Below, piece by piece: positions 51,595 to 60,107 of a stretch of DNA of 64,000 bases. Location: NCBI RefSeq assembly GCF_006442795.2, contig NZ_CP083956.1, positions 3,635,501-3,699,500 of the forward strand. The letters are read 5' to 3'. The first letter of the stretch is position 1, and each line of letters begins with the position of its first letter. The DNA is from Mesorhizobium sp. B1-1-8. Lineage in GTDB: Bacteria; Pseudomonadota; Alphaproteobacteria; Rhizobiales; Rhizobiaceae. The notes below the pieces were generated by a model. The model was not told the origin of the DNA. It saw only the letters and a program-made list of their open reading frames with translations, and ran no database searches. The position numbers and the translations under genes were made by a program.

Positions 51595-52223
51595 AGGTCG
51601 ACGCTTTGCAACAGACGCTCGGCCTGCGCAAGATCGTCCGGCGTGTTGATGTTGAAGAACGGGTCGATGCGCAGGCCTTCGGCTTCGATCATCGGAAACT
51701 CCACCTGGACAAAACCGTGCCGTTCCATGAAGGCCGAAACCCGGCGATTGTCCTCGTCGACCAGGAAATGGCGCAGCACATCGCGCAGGCCAAGCGGCCA
51801 AAGCGCGAAGGTCGGATGCCACCTGCCGGCGGAGCTGGCAACGGCAATGGTGCCCGGCTGCTTGCGGGCGGCCTCGGCCAATCGTTCGACGACATCGCGC
51901 GGGAAAAACGGCGTGTCGCCGGCAGCGCTTGCCAGTGCCTCGCATGCCGGGTTCATTGCCGCCCACTCGAGGCCCGTGAGGACGCCGGCGAGTGGGCCCG
52001 GGTAGTCCGGCACGGTGTCGGGCAGCACCGGCAGGCCGGCGACGGTGAAGCGTTCCGGATCGCCATTGGCGTTGATCGCCAGCGCCCCGACCTGCGGCTG
52101 CAGACGTGCGGCGACGCGATCGACAAGCCTGCGATTGCCCAGCGAAAGCAGCGGCTTGTCGCCGCCGCCCATGCGCCGCGACAGGCCGCCTGCCAGAATG
52201 ATGCCCGAAACGCTCCGGTCCAT
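51591..52223 (-). CDS. mobA: Molybdenum cofactor guanylyltransferase MobA
   Basis: 210 residues from ATG 52223. The N-terminal nucleotide-binding ILAGGLSRRMGGGDKPLLSLGNRRLVD (G-G-x-S-x-R-M-G...K) is diagnostic. Further motifs are LPDTVPDYPGPLAGVLTGLEWA, AAGDTPFFPRDVV and DPFFNINTPDDLAQAERLL. It transfers GMP from GTP to molybdopterin for the bis-MGD cofactor of DMSO reductase-type enzymes. It lies 4 bases after the EamA gene and upstream of mobB. Confidence 0.95.
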   Translation of the reverse strand: MDRSVSGIILAGGLSRRMGGGDKPLLSLGNRRLVDRVAARLQPQVGALAINANGDPERFTVAGLPVLPDTVPDYPGPLAGVLTGLEWAAMNPACEALASAAGDTPFFPRDVVERLAEAARKQPGTIAVASSAGRWHPTFALWPLGLRDVLRHFLVDEDNRRVSAFMERHGFVQVEFPMIEAEGLRIDPFFNINTPDDLAQAERLLQSVDL

Positions 52224-52227
52224 GGGC

Positions 52228-53148
52228 CTATATGCCGTCCGGCGCCATGTCGGGTCCAGCGCTTTCGGCGGCGGGCTGGCGCCGGCCGACGATGCGTTCG
52301 CGGTAGAGCGCGTAGAGGCCGGAGCCGATGATGATGGCGGCGCCGACGATCATCGGCAAATCGGGGATGTCGCCGAAGATGACCAGGCCAAGCAGGATCG
52401 ACCACAAAAGCGCGGTGTAGCGGAACGGCGCGATGAAGGAGATGTCGCCCGAGCGCATCGCCATGATGATGAACTGGTAGCCGATGAGCACCAGCACGGC
52501 CGCCAGCGCCAGCAATGCCGTTGCCTTGCCGGTCATCGGCGTCCAGCCACCCATCGGTGAAAGGAGAGCCGCGCCGAGCACGGTCATGGCCAGCGCCGTT
52601 GCCGTCGACACCAGCATGGTGGGAATCTTCTGCGGGATGCGCTTGGTGGCGAGGTCGCGCACGGCGCAGCAGGCGACGCTCGCCAGCGCCAGCAGCGAAT
52701 AAACGCTGAACCCTTCGAAGCCCGGCCGCACGATGATCAGCACGCCGGCAAAGCCGACGGCGATCGCCAGCCAGCGCCGCCAGCCGACCCCTTCGCCGAA
52801 CACCAGGGCGGCGCCCATCGTCACCGCCAGCGGCAGCGCCTGCAGCACGGCGGAGACGTTGGCGATCGGCAGATGGGCAAGTGCAATCAGGAATGACACC
52901 GTGGCGCCGGCCTCGCCGGCGACGCGCACGGCCACCATCGGCTGCAGCATCGCAGCCGGATTGGCAAGCGCGCCGCGCTGCCAGGCGAGCAGGCCTACGA
53001 ACAGCGAGGCGAAGGCGCCACGCACGAGCATGACCTGCGCCATATTCATCGATTCGGAGGAGAATTTGGTGATCGCGTCGTTGAGGGTGAAGCCGATCAT
53101 GGCCACGACCATGAACAGCGCGCCGCGAAGATTTGGCGAAAGAGGCAA
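52228..53148 (-). CDS. EamA/DMT-family exporter
   Basis: 306 residues from ATG 53148 (MPLSPNLRGALFMVVAMIGF). Ten hydrophobic helices in two EamA repeats, with 'MIGFTLNDAITKFSSESMNMAQVMLVRGAFASL' in the first and 'YQFIIMAMRSGDISFIAPFRYTALLWSILLGLVIFGDIPDLPMIVGAAIIIGSGLYAL' in the second. DMT-type export of metabolites or amino acids is expected, substrate unknown. Four bases separate it from mobA, so the three genes may be one transcript. Confidence 0.88.
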   Translation of the reverse strand: MPLSPNLRGALFMVVAMIGFTLNDAITKFSSESMNMAQVMLVRGAFASLFVGLLAWQRGALANPAAMLQPMVAVRVAGEAGATVSFLIALAHLPIANVSAVLQALPLAVTMGAALVFGEGVGWRRWLAIAVGFAGVLIIVRPGFEGFSVYSLLALASVACCAVRDLATKRIPQKIPTMLVSTATALAMTVLGAALLSPMGGWTPMTGKATALLALAAVLVLIGYQFIIMAMRSGDISFIAPFRYTALLWSILLGLVIFGDIPDLPMIVGAAIIIGSGLYALYRERIVGRRQPAAESAGPDMAPDGI

Positions 53149-53271
53149 GGGCGTTTCCGGATTCTATTTTGAATCAAGCCCTATCAGGCGGCCGCAAAAC
53201 AGCAACGCCAAAGAAATGGGCCACGAATGTCTCCGTGGCCCGAAAGATCGATTTGCACAGATTGCGAAGGC

Positions 53272-53634
53272 TTATTTCGGCGTCAGCGTTTCGGTGCCGT
53301 TGCCGTTCTGGCCGGCGATGGTCCACAGCCCGTGCAGCGAGCCGTCCTTTTCCACCTTGTAGACGACGAGGCCGATTTCCTTGCCCATTGAGTAGCCGGC
53401 GGAAAAGGCATTGTCGTTGCGCATGCAGATGCCGTCGGAGGTCGAACCGCCGGTCTCCCAATGGATTGCGCAGGTCGTCTCGCTGGTCAGCGTGATGGTT
53501 GCTTCGCCGCCATAGTGCGAGCCGTCGAAATTGGTGCCGGAAACCGTGTATGTGCCGCCGATCGACTGGGCTGCCGCCGGCATGGCAGCGGCCCCGAGCA
53601 TTGCAAGTGAAGCCAAGAATGTGCGCATGTGCAC
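53272..53634 (-). CDS. Small secreted protein, unknown function
   Basis: 120 residues from ATG 53634 (or 53628, MRTFLASLAMLGAAAMPAAAQS). A signal peptide is cleaved near AAA-QS. The mature domain is beta-rich (IGGTYTVSGTNFDGSHYGGEATITL) with two Cys (TTCAIHW and DGICMRNDN) and a 'GYSMGKEIGLVVYKVEKDGSLHGLWTIAG' core, resembling small beta-barrel envelope proteins found in rhizobia. Function unknown. Confidence 0.75.
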   Translation of the reverse strand: MHMRTFLASLAMLGAAAMPAAAQSIGGTYTVSGTNFDGSHYGGEATITLTSETTCAIHWETGGSTSDGICMRNDNAFSAGYSMGKEIGLVVYKVEKDGSLHGLWTIAGQNGNGTETLTPK

Positions 53635-53716
53635 TCCCCCTTAGAGCGAAAATCGCTCCCGGAGGCTAGGCTGGAACGGGCTGGCGGTAAATCGGCCGGG
53701 AGGCCCGCGCGAAGGT

Positions 53717-54208
53717 TTATTTCCAGTGTGACCCGCTTGCCTCGTGCAGGCTGCCGGCGATGGCGCCGATCAGCAGGTCGTACTTTGCCTTGAGCGCGGC
53801 GGGATATTCGATCCAGACGCTGCGGATCACGTCGTCTTTTCCGAACAGGCGCCGTTCATAGAAGATATTGTCGCCCTTGACCCCGGAAAGCACCGCCCAG
53901 TTCTTGCCGATCTTGCTGTAGGTGACCTTGTAGCCCGGCTCCGTGCTCGCCATCTGCGCTTCGACGAAGGTCTTCGGTGTGTCGTCGTCGCCGTTGTAGA
54001 TGCCGGAGCAGGTCAGGCTGGCGCCGTCGGCACTAAGCCATTGTTGTCCATCGCCATTTTCCGGTTCGGGCAAGGCGTCGCTGAAAATCTGGTCGGGAAA
54101 GGTGCAGACAGTGCCAAAGCGGGCGTTAACGTAGGTGAATGGCTTTGCGATCACGGGCGTCGCGGCGATCGCCAATGATGACGCCAGCAAGAAACAGAGA
54201 TGTTTCAT
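53717..54208 (-). CDS. Secreted protein, unknown function
   Basis: 163 residues from ATG 54208 (MKHLCFLLASSLAIAATPVIA); the signal peptide is clear. It has FTYVNARFGTVCTFPDQIF and LTCSGIYNGDDDTPKTFVEAQM with a likely disulfide, then YSKIGKNWAVLSGVKGDNIFYERRLFGKDDVIRSVWIEYPAALKAKYDLLIGAIAGSL. This C-terminal pattern recurs in rhizobial periplasmic proteins. No function assigned. The longer start at 54250 is rejected because it precedes the signal peptide. Confidence 0.75.
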   Translation of the reverse strand: MKHLCFLLASSLAIAATPVIAKPFTYVNARFGTVCTFPDQIFSDALPEPENGDGQQWLSADGASLTCSGIYNGDDDTPKTFVEAQMASTEPGYKVTYSKIGKNWAVLSGVKGDNIFYERRLFGKDDVIRSVWIEYPAALKAKYDLLIGAIAGSLHEASGSHWK

Positions 54209-54263
54209 GGTACCCCCCACGGCCGATAGCCGGAGGCGATCATGCACCAAGCCAAAGAAAAAA

Positions 54264-55259
54264 TCAGCCGCCGGTGACGCTCATGTGCCGCGATACCGAC
54301 GGGCGGTTGGTGCGGCGGTCGATGATAAAGTCATGACCCTTGGGCTTGCGGCCGATCGCTTCGTCGATGGCCGCGCTGACCAGTTCGTTGCCTTCGGACA
54401 CGCGCAACGGCGCCCTGAGATCGGCGGCGTCCTCCTGGCCGAGGCACATATAGAGGGTTCCGGTGCAGGTCAGCCGGACGCGGTTGCAGCTCTCGCAGAA
54501 ATTATGCGTCATTGGCGTGATGAAACCGAGCCTGCCGCCGGTCTCGGCGACATGGACGTAACGGGCCGGACCGCCGGTCTTATAGGCAATGTCGCTCAGC
54601 GTGAATTGCCGCTCCAGTGAGGCGCGCAACAGCGACAGCGGCAGATACTGGTCAGTGCGATCGGCGTCGATTTCGCCCATCGGCATGGTTTCGATAACGG
54701 TGAGGTCCATGCCGCGGCCATGCGCCCAGCGCAGCAGCTCAGGGATTTCGGCATCGTTGAAATCGCGTAGCGCCACCGCGTTGAGCTTGATCTTCAATCC
54801 TGCCTTCTGAGCCGCGTCGATGCCCTCCATGACCTTGCCGAGCTGGCCCCAGCGGGTGATCTGGCGGAATTTTTCGGCGTCGAGTGTATCGAGCGACACG
54901 TTGATGCGCTTGACCCCGCAATCGGCGAGCTCGGCGGCGAAGCGCGACAGCTGCGAGCCATTTGTGGTCAGCGTCAGCTCTTCCAGCGCGCCGCTGTCGA
55001 GATGGCGCGACAGCTGGCGCACCAGATGCATGATGTTCTTGCGCACCAGCGGCTCGCCACCGGTGAGCCTGAGCTTCTTCACACCCTTTTCGATGAAGAC
55101 GCTGCAGAGCCGGTCGAGCTCTTCGAGCGACAGCAGATCCTTCTTGGGAAGGAAGGTCATGTCCTCGGCCATGCAATAGGTGCAACGGAAATCGCAGCGG
55201 TCGGTGACCGACACGCGCAGGTAACTGATCGTGCGACCGAAGGGGTCGATCATGTTCAT
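54264..55259 (-). CDS. moaA: GTP 3',8-cyclase MoaA
   Basis: 331 residues from ATG 55259 ([29 protein letters not shown]). Radical SAM motif CDFRCTYC binds the first 4Fe-4S cluster. [14 protein letters not shown] is the SAM-binding stretch. The second cluster ligands are in [22 protein letters not shown]. The C-terminus ends SRHMSVTGG, with the conserved GG tail needed for GTP cyclisation. It converts GTP to 3',8-cH2GTP, the first step of molybdopterin synthesis. mobA and mobB lie about 2 kb downstream on the same strand. Confidence 0.96.
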   Translation of the reverse strand: MNMIDPFGRTISYLRVSVTDRCDFRCTYCMAEDMTFLPKKDLLSLEELDRLCSVFIEKGVKKLRLTGGEPLVRKNIMHLVRQLSRHLDSGALEELTLTTNGSQLSRFAAELADCGVKRINVSLDTLDAEKFRQITRWGQLGKVMEGIDAAQKAGLKIKLNAVALRDFNDAEIPELLRWAHGRGMDLTVIETMPMGEIDADRTDQYLPLSLLRASLERQFTLSDIAYKTGGPARYVHVAETGGRLGFITPMTHNFCESCNRVRLTCTGTLYMCLGQEDAADLRAPLRVSEGNELVSAAIDEAIGRKPKGHDFIIDRRTNRPSVSRHMSVTGG

Positions 55260-55455
55260 CTTCAAGCGTTTCCGTGGCCGTTACGGGCGTCGTTATATAT
55301 GGCTATGTGATACGATCCAGCCCCGCATTCAAGATAGAAGGAATTGGCCTTTGGTAACATTCCCCGACCGACATCGTGTGTCGGCTGTCTGCAACCGCCT
55401 TTTCGTCTTGCGCGAAGCGGCGTAGGGAAGGGCGGTATTTACGCAGGGAATAATC

Positions 55456-55809
55456 ATGACGGCGCCGAAGGAACTGAGGGTCTCCAAGGACCGCAAGCTG
55501 CTGACCGTGACCTTTCCCGGCCATCAGCCGTTCGAATTGCCGGCCGAACTGTTGCGCGTCGCCTCGCCCTCGGCGGAGGTGCAGGGCCATTCGCCGGAGC
55601 AGCGCGTGACCGTGCCCGGCAAGCGCAATGTCGCAATCCTCAAGATCGAGCCGGTCGGCAATTACGCGGTGCGCATCACCTTCGACGATTTCCACGACAC
55701 CGGCATCTTCACCTGGAATTATCTTCACACGCTTGGCCACGAGAAGGAGGTGCGCTGGAGCGCCTATCTCGCCGAGCTTGCCGAGAAGGGCCTCAGCCGC
55801 GACCGCTAA
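55456..55809 (+). CDS. DUF971 domain protein
   Basis: 117 residues from ATG 55456 (MTAPKELRVSKDRKLLTVTFPGHQPFELPAELLRVASPSAEVQGH). The pattern LRV...L.V.F......LPAELLR..SPSAEV.GH, then NYAVRITFDDFHDTGIFTWNYLHTLG, is the DUF971 domain (also the N-terminal domain of gamma-butyrobetaine hydroxylase). Standalone copies near moaA and mobA occur in alphaproteobacteria, and a link to iron-sulfur or Moco enzymes has been proposed, but the function is not settled. Confidence 0.88.
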   Translation: MTAPKELRVSKDRKLLTVTFPGHQPFELPAELLRVASPSAEVQGHSPEQRVTVPGKRNVAILKIEPVGNYAVRITFDDFHDTGIFTWNYLHTLGHEKEVRWSAYLAELAEKGLSRDR

Positions 55810-55868
55810 GCTGTCGTCAAAACGTCATGGGCGTGGCGTAGCCCCGGCAAAGATCTGGGAAAAGGCAT

Positions 55869-56480
55869 ATGGCGGTCATCACATCAATCGAACAGCTGGA
55901 AGCCCTTTACGGCCTGCCCGGCGAGGCTTCGCTGGTCAAGGAACTCGACCATGTGATCCCCGAATATGCCGCCTTCATCGAAGCCTCGCCTTTCGTGGCG
56001 CTGGCGACCAGCGGACCGGAAGGGCTGGACTGCTCGCCGCGCGGCGATCTTGCCGGCTTCGTCCGTATCTTCGATGCGAAGACGCTGATGATGCCGGACA
56101 GGCGCGGCAACAACCGTGCCGATTCGCTGAAGAACATCATTCGCGATCCGCGTGTCGGCCTGCTGTTCCTGGTGCCGGGCTCAGGCACGACGCTGCGCAT
56201 CAACGGCCGCGCCCACATCACCACCGATCCGGAGCTCTGCGCCTCCTTCACTATCGACGGCAAGCCGGCCCGATCGGTCACCGTCATCGCCGTCGATACG
56301 GTCTATTTCCAATGCGCCCGCGCCATCGTGCGTTCGCAGCTTTGGGACCCGGCCAAGCATGTCGATCCGAAGTCGCTGCCGACGCCCGGCCAGATCCTGG
56401 AGATCACCAGCCGCAAGAATATCGACGCCGAAACCTATGACCGGGAATGGCCTGAACGGGCGAAGAAGACGATGTGGTAA
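55869..56480 (+). CDS. Pyridoxamine 5'-phosphate oxidase-family flavoprotein
   Basis: 203 residues from ATG 55869. FMN-binding split barrel: FVALATSGPEGLDCSPRGDLAGFVRIFDAKTLMMPDRRGNNRADSLKNIIRDPRVGLLFLVPGSGTTLRINGRAHI. The 'PDRRGNNR..D...NI..DPRVGLLF' region is typical of the MSMEG_1061-type FMN-dependent PPOX family. It probably reduces or oxidises small molecules rather than pyridoxamine phosphate. Sixty bases after the DUF971 gene and convergent with marR. Confidence 0.86.
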   Translation: MAVITSIEQLEALYGLPGEASLVKELDHVIPEYAAFIEASPFVALATSGPEGLDCSPRGDLAGFVRIFDAKTLMMPDRRGNNRADSLKNIIRDPRVGLLFLVPGSGTTLRINGRAHITTDPELCASFTIDGKPARSVTVIAVDTVYFQCARAIVRSQLWDPAKHVDPKSLPTPGQILEITSRKNIDAETYDREWPERAKKTMW

Positions 56481-56490
56481 AGCCTGACAG

Positions 56491-56943
56491 TCAGGCTTCC
56501 TTCAGCACGTCGGCGATCTTGCGCATCTGTTCGCCGATCATGTCGCACTGTTCGGGCGTCGATTGGCTCATTGCCTTCTCGATCAGCGCCATGTGCACTT
56601 TCAGCGCCCGCATCAGCAGGGCCTCGCCGGCTTCGGTGAGGTTCAGCCGCAACACGCGCTTGTCCTTCTCGTCGCCCTCGCGGCGCAACAGGCCGCGCGC
56701 CTCGAGCTGCGGCAAAAGCATGGTGATGTTGGAGCGGCCGACCAGCAGCTTGCGGGCGAGGTCGTGCTGCGACATGCCGGGATGGCGATAAAGGTTCATC
56801 AGCACGTCGAGCTGAGCCGGCTTGAGATCGAGCGGCGTGAGCTGCGCCGCCAGCGTACGCTCCAGCACATGGCAGGCGCGCGCCACCGCAACCCAGTTGC
56901 GAAAGCGCGGATTGTCCCAGGGCAGCTCTTGTTTAATGTTCAT
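56491..56943 (-). CDS. MarR-family transcriptional regulator
   Basis: 150 residues from ATG 56943 (MNIKQELPWDNPRFRNWVAVARACHVLERTLAAQL). Winged helix-turn-helix: LKPAQLDVLMNLYRHPGMSQHDLARKLLVGRSNITMLLPQLEARGLLRREGDEKDKRVLRLNLTEAGEALLMRA, a clear MarR wing (DEKDKR). It is divergent from the alpha/beta hydrolase gene at 56991, with two dyads in the 47-base gap, so it probably represses both. Confidence 0.92.
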   Translation of the reverse strand: MNIKQELPWDNPRFRNWVAVARACHVLERTLAAQLTPLDLKPAQLDVLMNLYRHPGMSQHDLARKLLVGRSNITMLLPQLEARGLLRREGDEKDKRVLRLNLTEAGEALLMRALKVHMALIEKAMSQSTPEQCDMIGEQMRKIADVLKEA

Positions 56944-56971
56944 GTTTGAACTATTATGTTCATGCCTGAAC
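56938..56971. promoter_or_regulatory. Two tandem dyads between marR and the hydrolase gene (probable MarR operators)
   Basis: GTTCATGTTTGAAC (56938-56951) and GTTCATGCCTGAAC (56958-56971): identical arms GTTCA/TGAAC with 4-base spacers, centres exactly 20 bases apart (two helical turns). The first overlaps the marR start codon. Tandem spacing on one helix face fits two MarR dimers controlling both divergent promoters. Confidence 0.78.
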
Positions 56972-56990
56972 GAATGGATGGACCGCGACT

Positions 56991-57899
56991 ATGGCATCAT
57001 TTGGATTGAAGGTCATCCGGAGCGTGTTCGGCGCAGCTGAACATGTCGCCCCGCGTCTCAGCGGCCGCGCCGCGTTCGAACTGTTCTGCCGCACGCCCGA
57101 TGTCAAAGCGCTGAGCGACGGCGAGCGCCGCGCCGTTGAGCGCGCCGCCGGTTTCATGGCCGAGGCGCGCCACCACCGGCTGAAGACCAGAACCGGCTGC
57201 GTGGCTGCGCATGAATTCCGGCCGGAGCCGGGCAGGGGCTCTCGCGGCACCGTGCTGGTCATCCACGGCTGGCGTTCGCGCACCGAATACATGCGCGCGC
57301 TGATCGAGGGGTTTCGCGATGCCGGCCACAAGGTCGTCTCGCTCGACCTGCCGGGCCATGGCCAGTCGCTAGGCCGCCATTTGAACATGGTGAATGCGGT
57401 GGATGCGGTAAGGGTCGCCGGCGAATGGTTCGGCCCGTTCGTCGCCGCCGTCGGACATTCCTTCGGTGGCGCGATTGCCGCCAACGCTGTCGCGGCATCG
57501 GTCAAAGGCATACCGCCGCTGGCGGCCGGAAAGCTGGTGCTGATCGCCGCCCCCAGTTCCTTGCCGGCGATCTTCGACGACTTCAGCAGCATGCTCAATG
57601 TCGGGCCGCGTTCCCGGATCGCCATGGCGGATCGGGTGAAACAGCTGTCGGGGCGGCCGCTCAGCGAATTCACCGGTGACCGCCAGCTTGCCGAGACACC
57701 GGTGCCGACGCTCGTCATCCATGCGCCGGACGATCGCGAGGTCCATGCCGATCATGCGAAGCGTTACGCCGGGGCCGGCGATCATGTCCGCCTGCATTGG
57801 GCCGAGGGTCTTGGCCACCGCCGCATCCTTGCCGACAAGGACGTCGTCGCGCGTGCCGTCGGCTTCGTGACCGGGCAGCAGGAACTGACGTTGCAGTGA
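56991..57899 (+). CDS. Alpha/beta hydrolase, probable MarR target
   Basis: 302 residues from ATG 56991 (MASFGLKVIRSVFGAAEHV). Alpha/beta-hydrolase marks: VLVIHGWRSRTEYMRALIEGFRDAGHKVVSLDLPGHGQS (oxyanion HGW and the strand with GHG), nucleophile AVGHSFGGAIAA (G-H-S-F-G, about residue 155), acid near VIHAPDDREV and His in EGLGHRRIL. The role is hydrolysis of an ester, lactone or similar molecule, substrate unknown. Divergent from marR, which suggests induction by the substrate. Confidence 0.9.
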   Translation: MASFGLKVIRSVFGAAEHVAPRLSGRAAFELFCRTPDVKALSDGERRAVERAAGFMAEARHHRLKTRTGCVAAHEFRPEPGRGSRGTVLVIHGWRSRTEYMRALIEGFRDAGHKVVSLDLPGHGQSLGRHLNMVNAVDAVRVAGEWFGPFVAAVGHSFGGAIAANAVAASVKGIPPLAAGKLVLIAAPSSLPAIFDDFSSMLNVGPRSRIAMADRVKQLSGRPLSEFTGDRQLAETPVPTLVIHAPDDREVHADHAKRYAGAGDHVRLHWAEGLGHRRILADKDVVARAVGFVTGQQELTLQ

Positions 57900-57957
57900 G
57901 CAGTTCCAAGAAAAGTGTGTACCGGGTTTTCCGTCCGAAATTGCGCGAAAAATCCGA

Positions 57958-58359
57958 TCAGTCGGGTTTCTTTTTCTGCCCCGGCTCGACCGGCAAGCCC
58001 GCCGCCTTCCAGGCAGTGTAGCCGCCAAGAATGTGCTTGACCGGGGTCAGGCCCATATCCTGCGCCGTCTTGGTCGCCAGCGCCGAGCGCCAGCCGCCGG
58101 CGCAGAAGAAGACGAAGGTCTTTCCCGAGGCGAAGAACGGCTTGTGATAAGGGCTTTCCGGGTCGATCCAGAATTCGAGCATGCCGCGCGTCACATGCCT
58201 GGCGCCGGGAATCTTGCCGTCGCGCTCGACTTCGCGGGGATCGCGCAGGTCGACGAAGATCGTATCGTTGTCTTCCAGCAGCCCCGCCGCTTCTTCCGGC
58301 GACACCACCTCGATCTCGGCATTGGCCTCATCGAGAAGCTCGCGATATCCCTTCTTCAC
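57958..58359 (-). CDS. Rhodanese-like domain protein
   Basis: 133 residues from ATG 58359 (MKKGYRELLDEANAEIEVVSPEEAAGLLEDNDTIFVDLRDPREVERDGKIPGARH). Single rhodanese domain with the catalytic Cys in FVFFCAGGWRSALATKTAQDMG (C-A-G-G-W-R-S) and VKHILGGYTAWKAAGLPV. It would transfer sulfane sulfur to cyanide or a protein thiol. Convergent with the alpha/beta hydrolase. Confidence 0.9.
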   Translation of the reverse strand: MKKGYRELLDEANAEIEVVSPEEAAGLLEDNDTIFVDLRDPREVERDGKIPGARHVTRGMLEFWIDPESPYHKPFFASGKTFVFFCAGGWRSALATKTAQDMGLTPVKHILGGYTAWKAAGLPVEPGQKKKPD

Positions 58360-58439
58360 TGCACATCCTCCAGGCCGTGCTCGAGGCCGCTGGAATTTCG
58401 ATCACAAAGACCGCTGTTTGTCACGGATTGATGTTTGGT

Positions 58440-59051
58440 TCAGGTCCGAGCGCCGGCCATCGTTGCCCAAGCCGCCATGGCGCCCGCAACGGTTGCCATG
58501 AGGGCGGCATACGTCGCGCCGTCACGCGCCTGGATCGACATGCCGTGCTGGACCGTGGCGAAGAAGGTAGCGGCGGTTTGGCTGTCGAAATCCGCCGGTA
58601 GCTCTCCTTCGGCGACGGCGCGTTCCAAACGCCTTTTGAGCGCCATATGATTTTCGGCCCGGCGGCGGCGCAGGTCGTGGCAGATCAAGCCTTGGCTCGA
58701 ATCCTGATGCAAGGCGCCGAGCGCGATCAGGCAGCCTTGCGGCCGATCGGTTTGGGAATAGGCCTTTGCCGTCTGGGTCAGGAACCCCTCGATCGCCTGC
58801 CGCGCGGTCGGCGCCTCTTCCAGCGTCGTCCAGATATCGGAGCCCTCGACACGCGTATAGAGGTCGGTTGCTTCGAGGAAGAGCGCTTCCTTGCTGCCGA
58901 AGGCGGCATAGAGGCTGGGCGAATTGATACCCATGGCGGCCGTCAGGTCGCTCAGCGAGGCGCCTTCATAACCCTTGGCCCAAAAAACCTCCATCGCCCG
59001 CCGCAGCGCGGCGGTTCGATCGAAGGAACGGGGGCGGCCTTTTTCCGACAT
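58440..59051 (-). CDS. TetR-family transcriptional repressor
   Basis: 203 residues from ATG 59051 (MSEKGRPRSFDRTAALRRAMEVFWAKGYEGASLSDLTAAMGINSPSLYAAFGSKEALF). The helix-turn-helix at residues 12-55 is classic TetR. The C-terminal helical domain (AcrR/TetR_C-like) binds an inducer. Divergent from the SDR gene at 59151 with two dyads between, so the pair is a self-contained repressor-target module. Confidence 0.93.
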   Translation of the reverse strand: MSEKGRPRSFDRTAALRRAMEVFWAKGYEGASLSDLTAAMGINSPSLYAAFGSKEALFLEATDLYTRVEGSDIWTTLEEAPTARQAIEGFLTQTAKAYSQTDRPQGCLIALGALHQDSSQGLICHDLRRRRAENHMALKRRLERAVAEGELPADFDSQTAATFFATVQHGMSIQARDGATYAALMATVAGAMAAWATMAGART

Positions 59052-59063
59052 GATGTCCTTTTC

Positions 59064-59140
59064 TGTGTCGATCGATACATAATTAACTTGACGACGCCAG
59101 GCAAGGTTGGCAGGTATTTATGTATCGATCGTTACATAAA
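59064..59140. promoter_or_regulatory. Two TetR-type palindromes between tetR and SDR gene
   Basis: TGTGTCGATCGATACA (59064-59079) and TGTATCGATCGTTACA (59121-59136) each deviate by one pair from the palindrome TGTATCGATCGATACA. The second is embedded in a longer 24-base near-palindrome (59117-59140) ending 10 bases before the SDR ATG. Centres are 57 bases apart. This is the probable operator pair of the adjacent TetR regulator. Confidence 0.82.
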
Positions 59141-59150
59141 GGAGAAATCG

Positions 59151-59897
59151 ATGTCTTCCAACCAACTCGCCGGCAAGGCGGCATTTGTGACCGGCGGCAG
59201 CCGCGGTATCGGCGCCGCGATCGCCAGAAGGCTTGCGCGCGAGGGCGCCAGCGTCGCGCTGACCTACGTCAATGGCGAGGCGCAGGCGCGCGCCGTTGCC
59301 GGTGAAATCGAGGCGGCGGGCGGGCGCGTCATGGCCATCAGGGCCGATGGCCGCGACGCCGCCGCGATCGAAAGCGCCATCGCAAAGACAATCGATGCGT
59401 TCGGCCGGCTCGACATACTCGTCAACAGCGCCGGCATCTGGCGCGCCGCGCCGATCGATAGCCTGTCGCTTGCCGATTTCGACGAGAGCATGGAGGTCAA
59501 TCTGAGGGCGCCTTTCGTTGCCTCGAAGGCGGCCGCCCGGCATATGGCGGAAGGCGGTCGCATCATCTCGATCGGCAGCAACCTGGCCGAGCGCGTGACG
59601 GACGCCGGCCTCAGCGCCTATTCGACCAGCAAGGCGGCGCTGGTCGGGTTGACCAAGGCTCTGGCGCGGGACCTCGGCCCGCGCGGCATCACCGCCAACA
59701 TCGTTCATCCGGGATCGACCGACACCGACATGAACCCTGCCGACGGGCCGCATGCCGAGCACCAGCGCCAGAAAATGGCGACGCCGCGATTCGGCGAGGC
59801 CGAGGAGATAGCAGGCCTGGTCGCCTGGCTCGCCAGCGCCGAGGGCCGTTTCGTCACCGGTGCCGCGCTGACCATCGATGGCGGCGCCAACGCCTGA
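59151..59897 (+). CDS. Short-chain dehydrogenase/reductase (FabG-like)
   Basis: 248 residues from ATG 59151 (MSSNQLAGKAAFVTGGSRGIGAAIARRLAREGA), with AAAGGAG about 6 bases upstream. Classical SDR: TGGSRGIG cofactor loop (residues 14-22), LVNSAGIW (NSAG), catalytic Ser/Tyr/Lys in ISIGSN...YSTSKAAL, and IVHPGSTDTDMNPADG. It ends GAALTIDGGANA. An oxidoreductase under TetR control, substrate unknown. The longer upstream frame runs through tetR and is a shadow. Confidence 0.92.
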   Translation: MSSNQLAGKAAFVTGGSRGIGAAIARRLAREGASVALTYVNGEAQARAVAGEIEAAGGRVMAIRADGRDAAAIESAIAKTIDAFGRLDILVNSAGIWRAAPIDSLSLADFDESMEVNLRAPFVASKAAARHMAEGGRIISIGSNLAERVTDAGLSAYSTSKAALVGLTKALARDLGPRGITANIVHPGSTDTDMNPADGPHAEHQRQKMATPRFGEAEEIAGLVAWLASAEGRFVTGAALTIDGGANA

Positions 59898-60107
59898 TTG
59901 TCGTCGAGGCCTCTGAAACCAGGAGCGGCCCTGCCGCATTGTGTCTCACAAGGATGTGAAACCGTTCTGCAACACGGCGGTGGAAATTTATGGAAGCTTA
60001 ACGAAATCCGTATGAATCGGTACAGTCGCGCCTTACATCCGCCATGCGTTGGGCGGGACCGTCGGGCGGCGCGGAACGGGAACCGATTCAACCGGTGCGG
60101 GTGATGC

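Noticed and set aside
50038..52005. A 655-residue plus-strand frame across the binding protein, mobB and mobA
   Set aside because: It is antisense to three genes with clear motifs and has no ribosome binding site or domain pattern.
58647..59150. Upstream extension of the SDR frame through tetR
   Set aside because: It is antisense to the TetR gene; the SDR start at 59151 has a good ribosome binding site and the family N-terminus.
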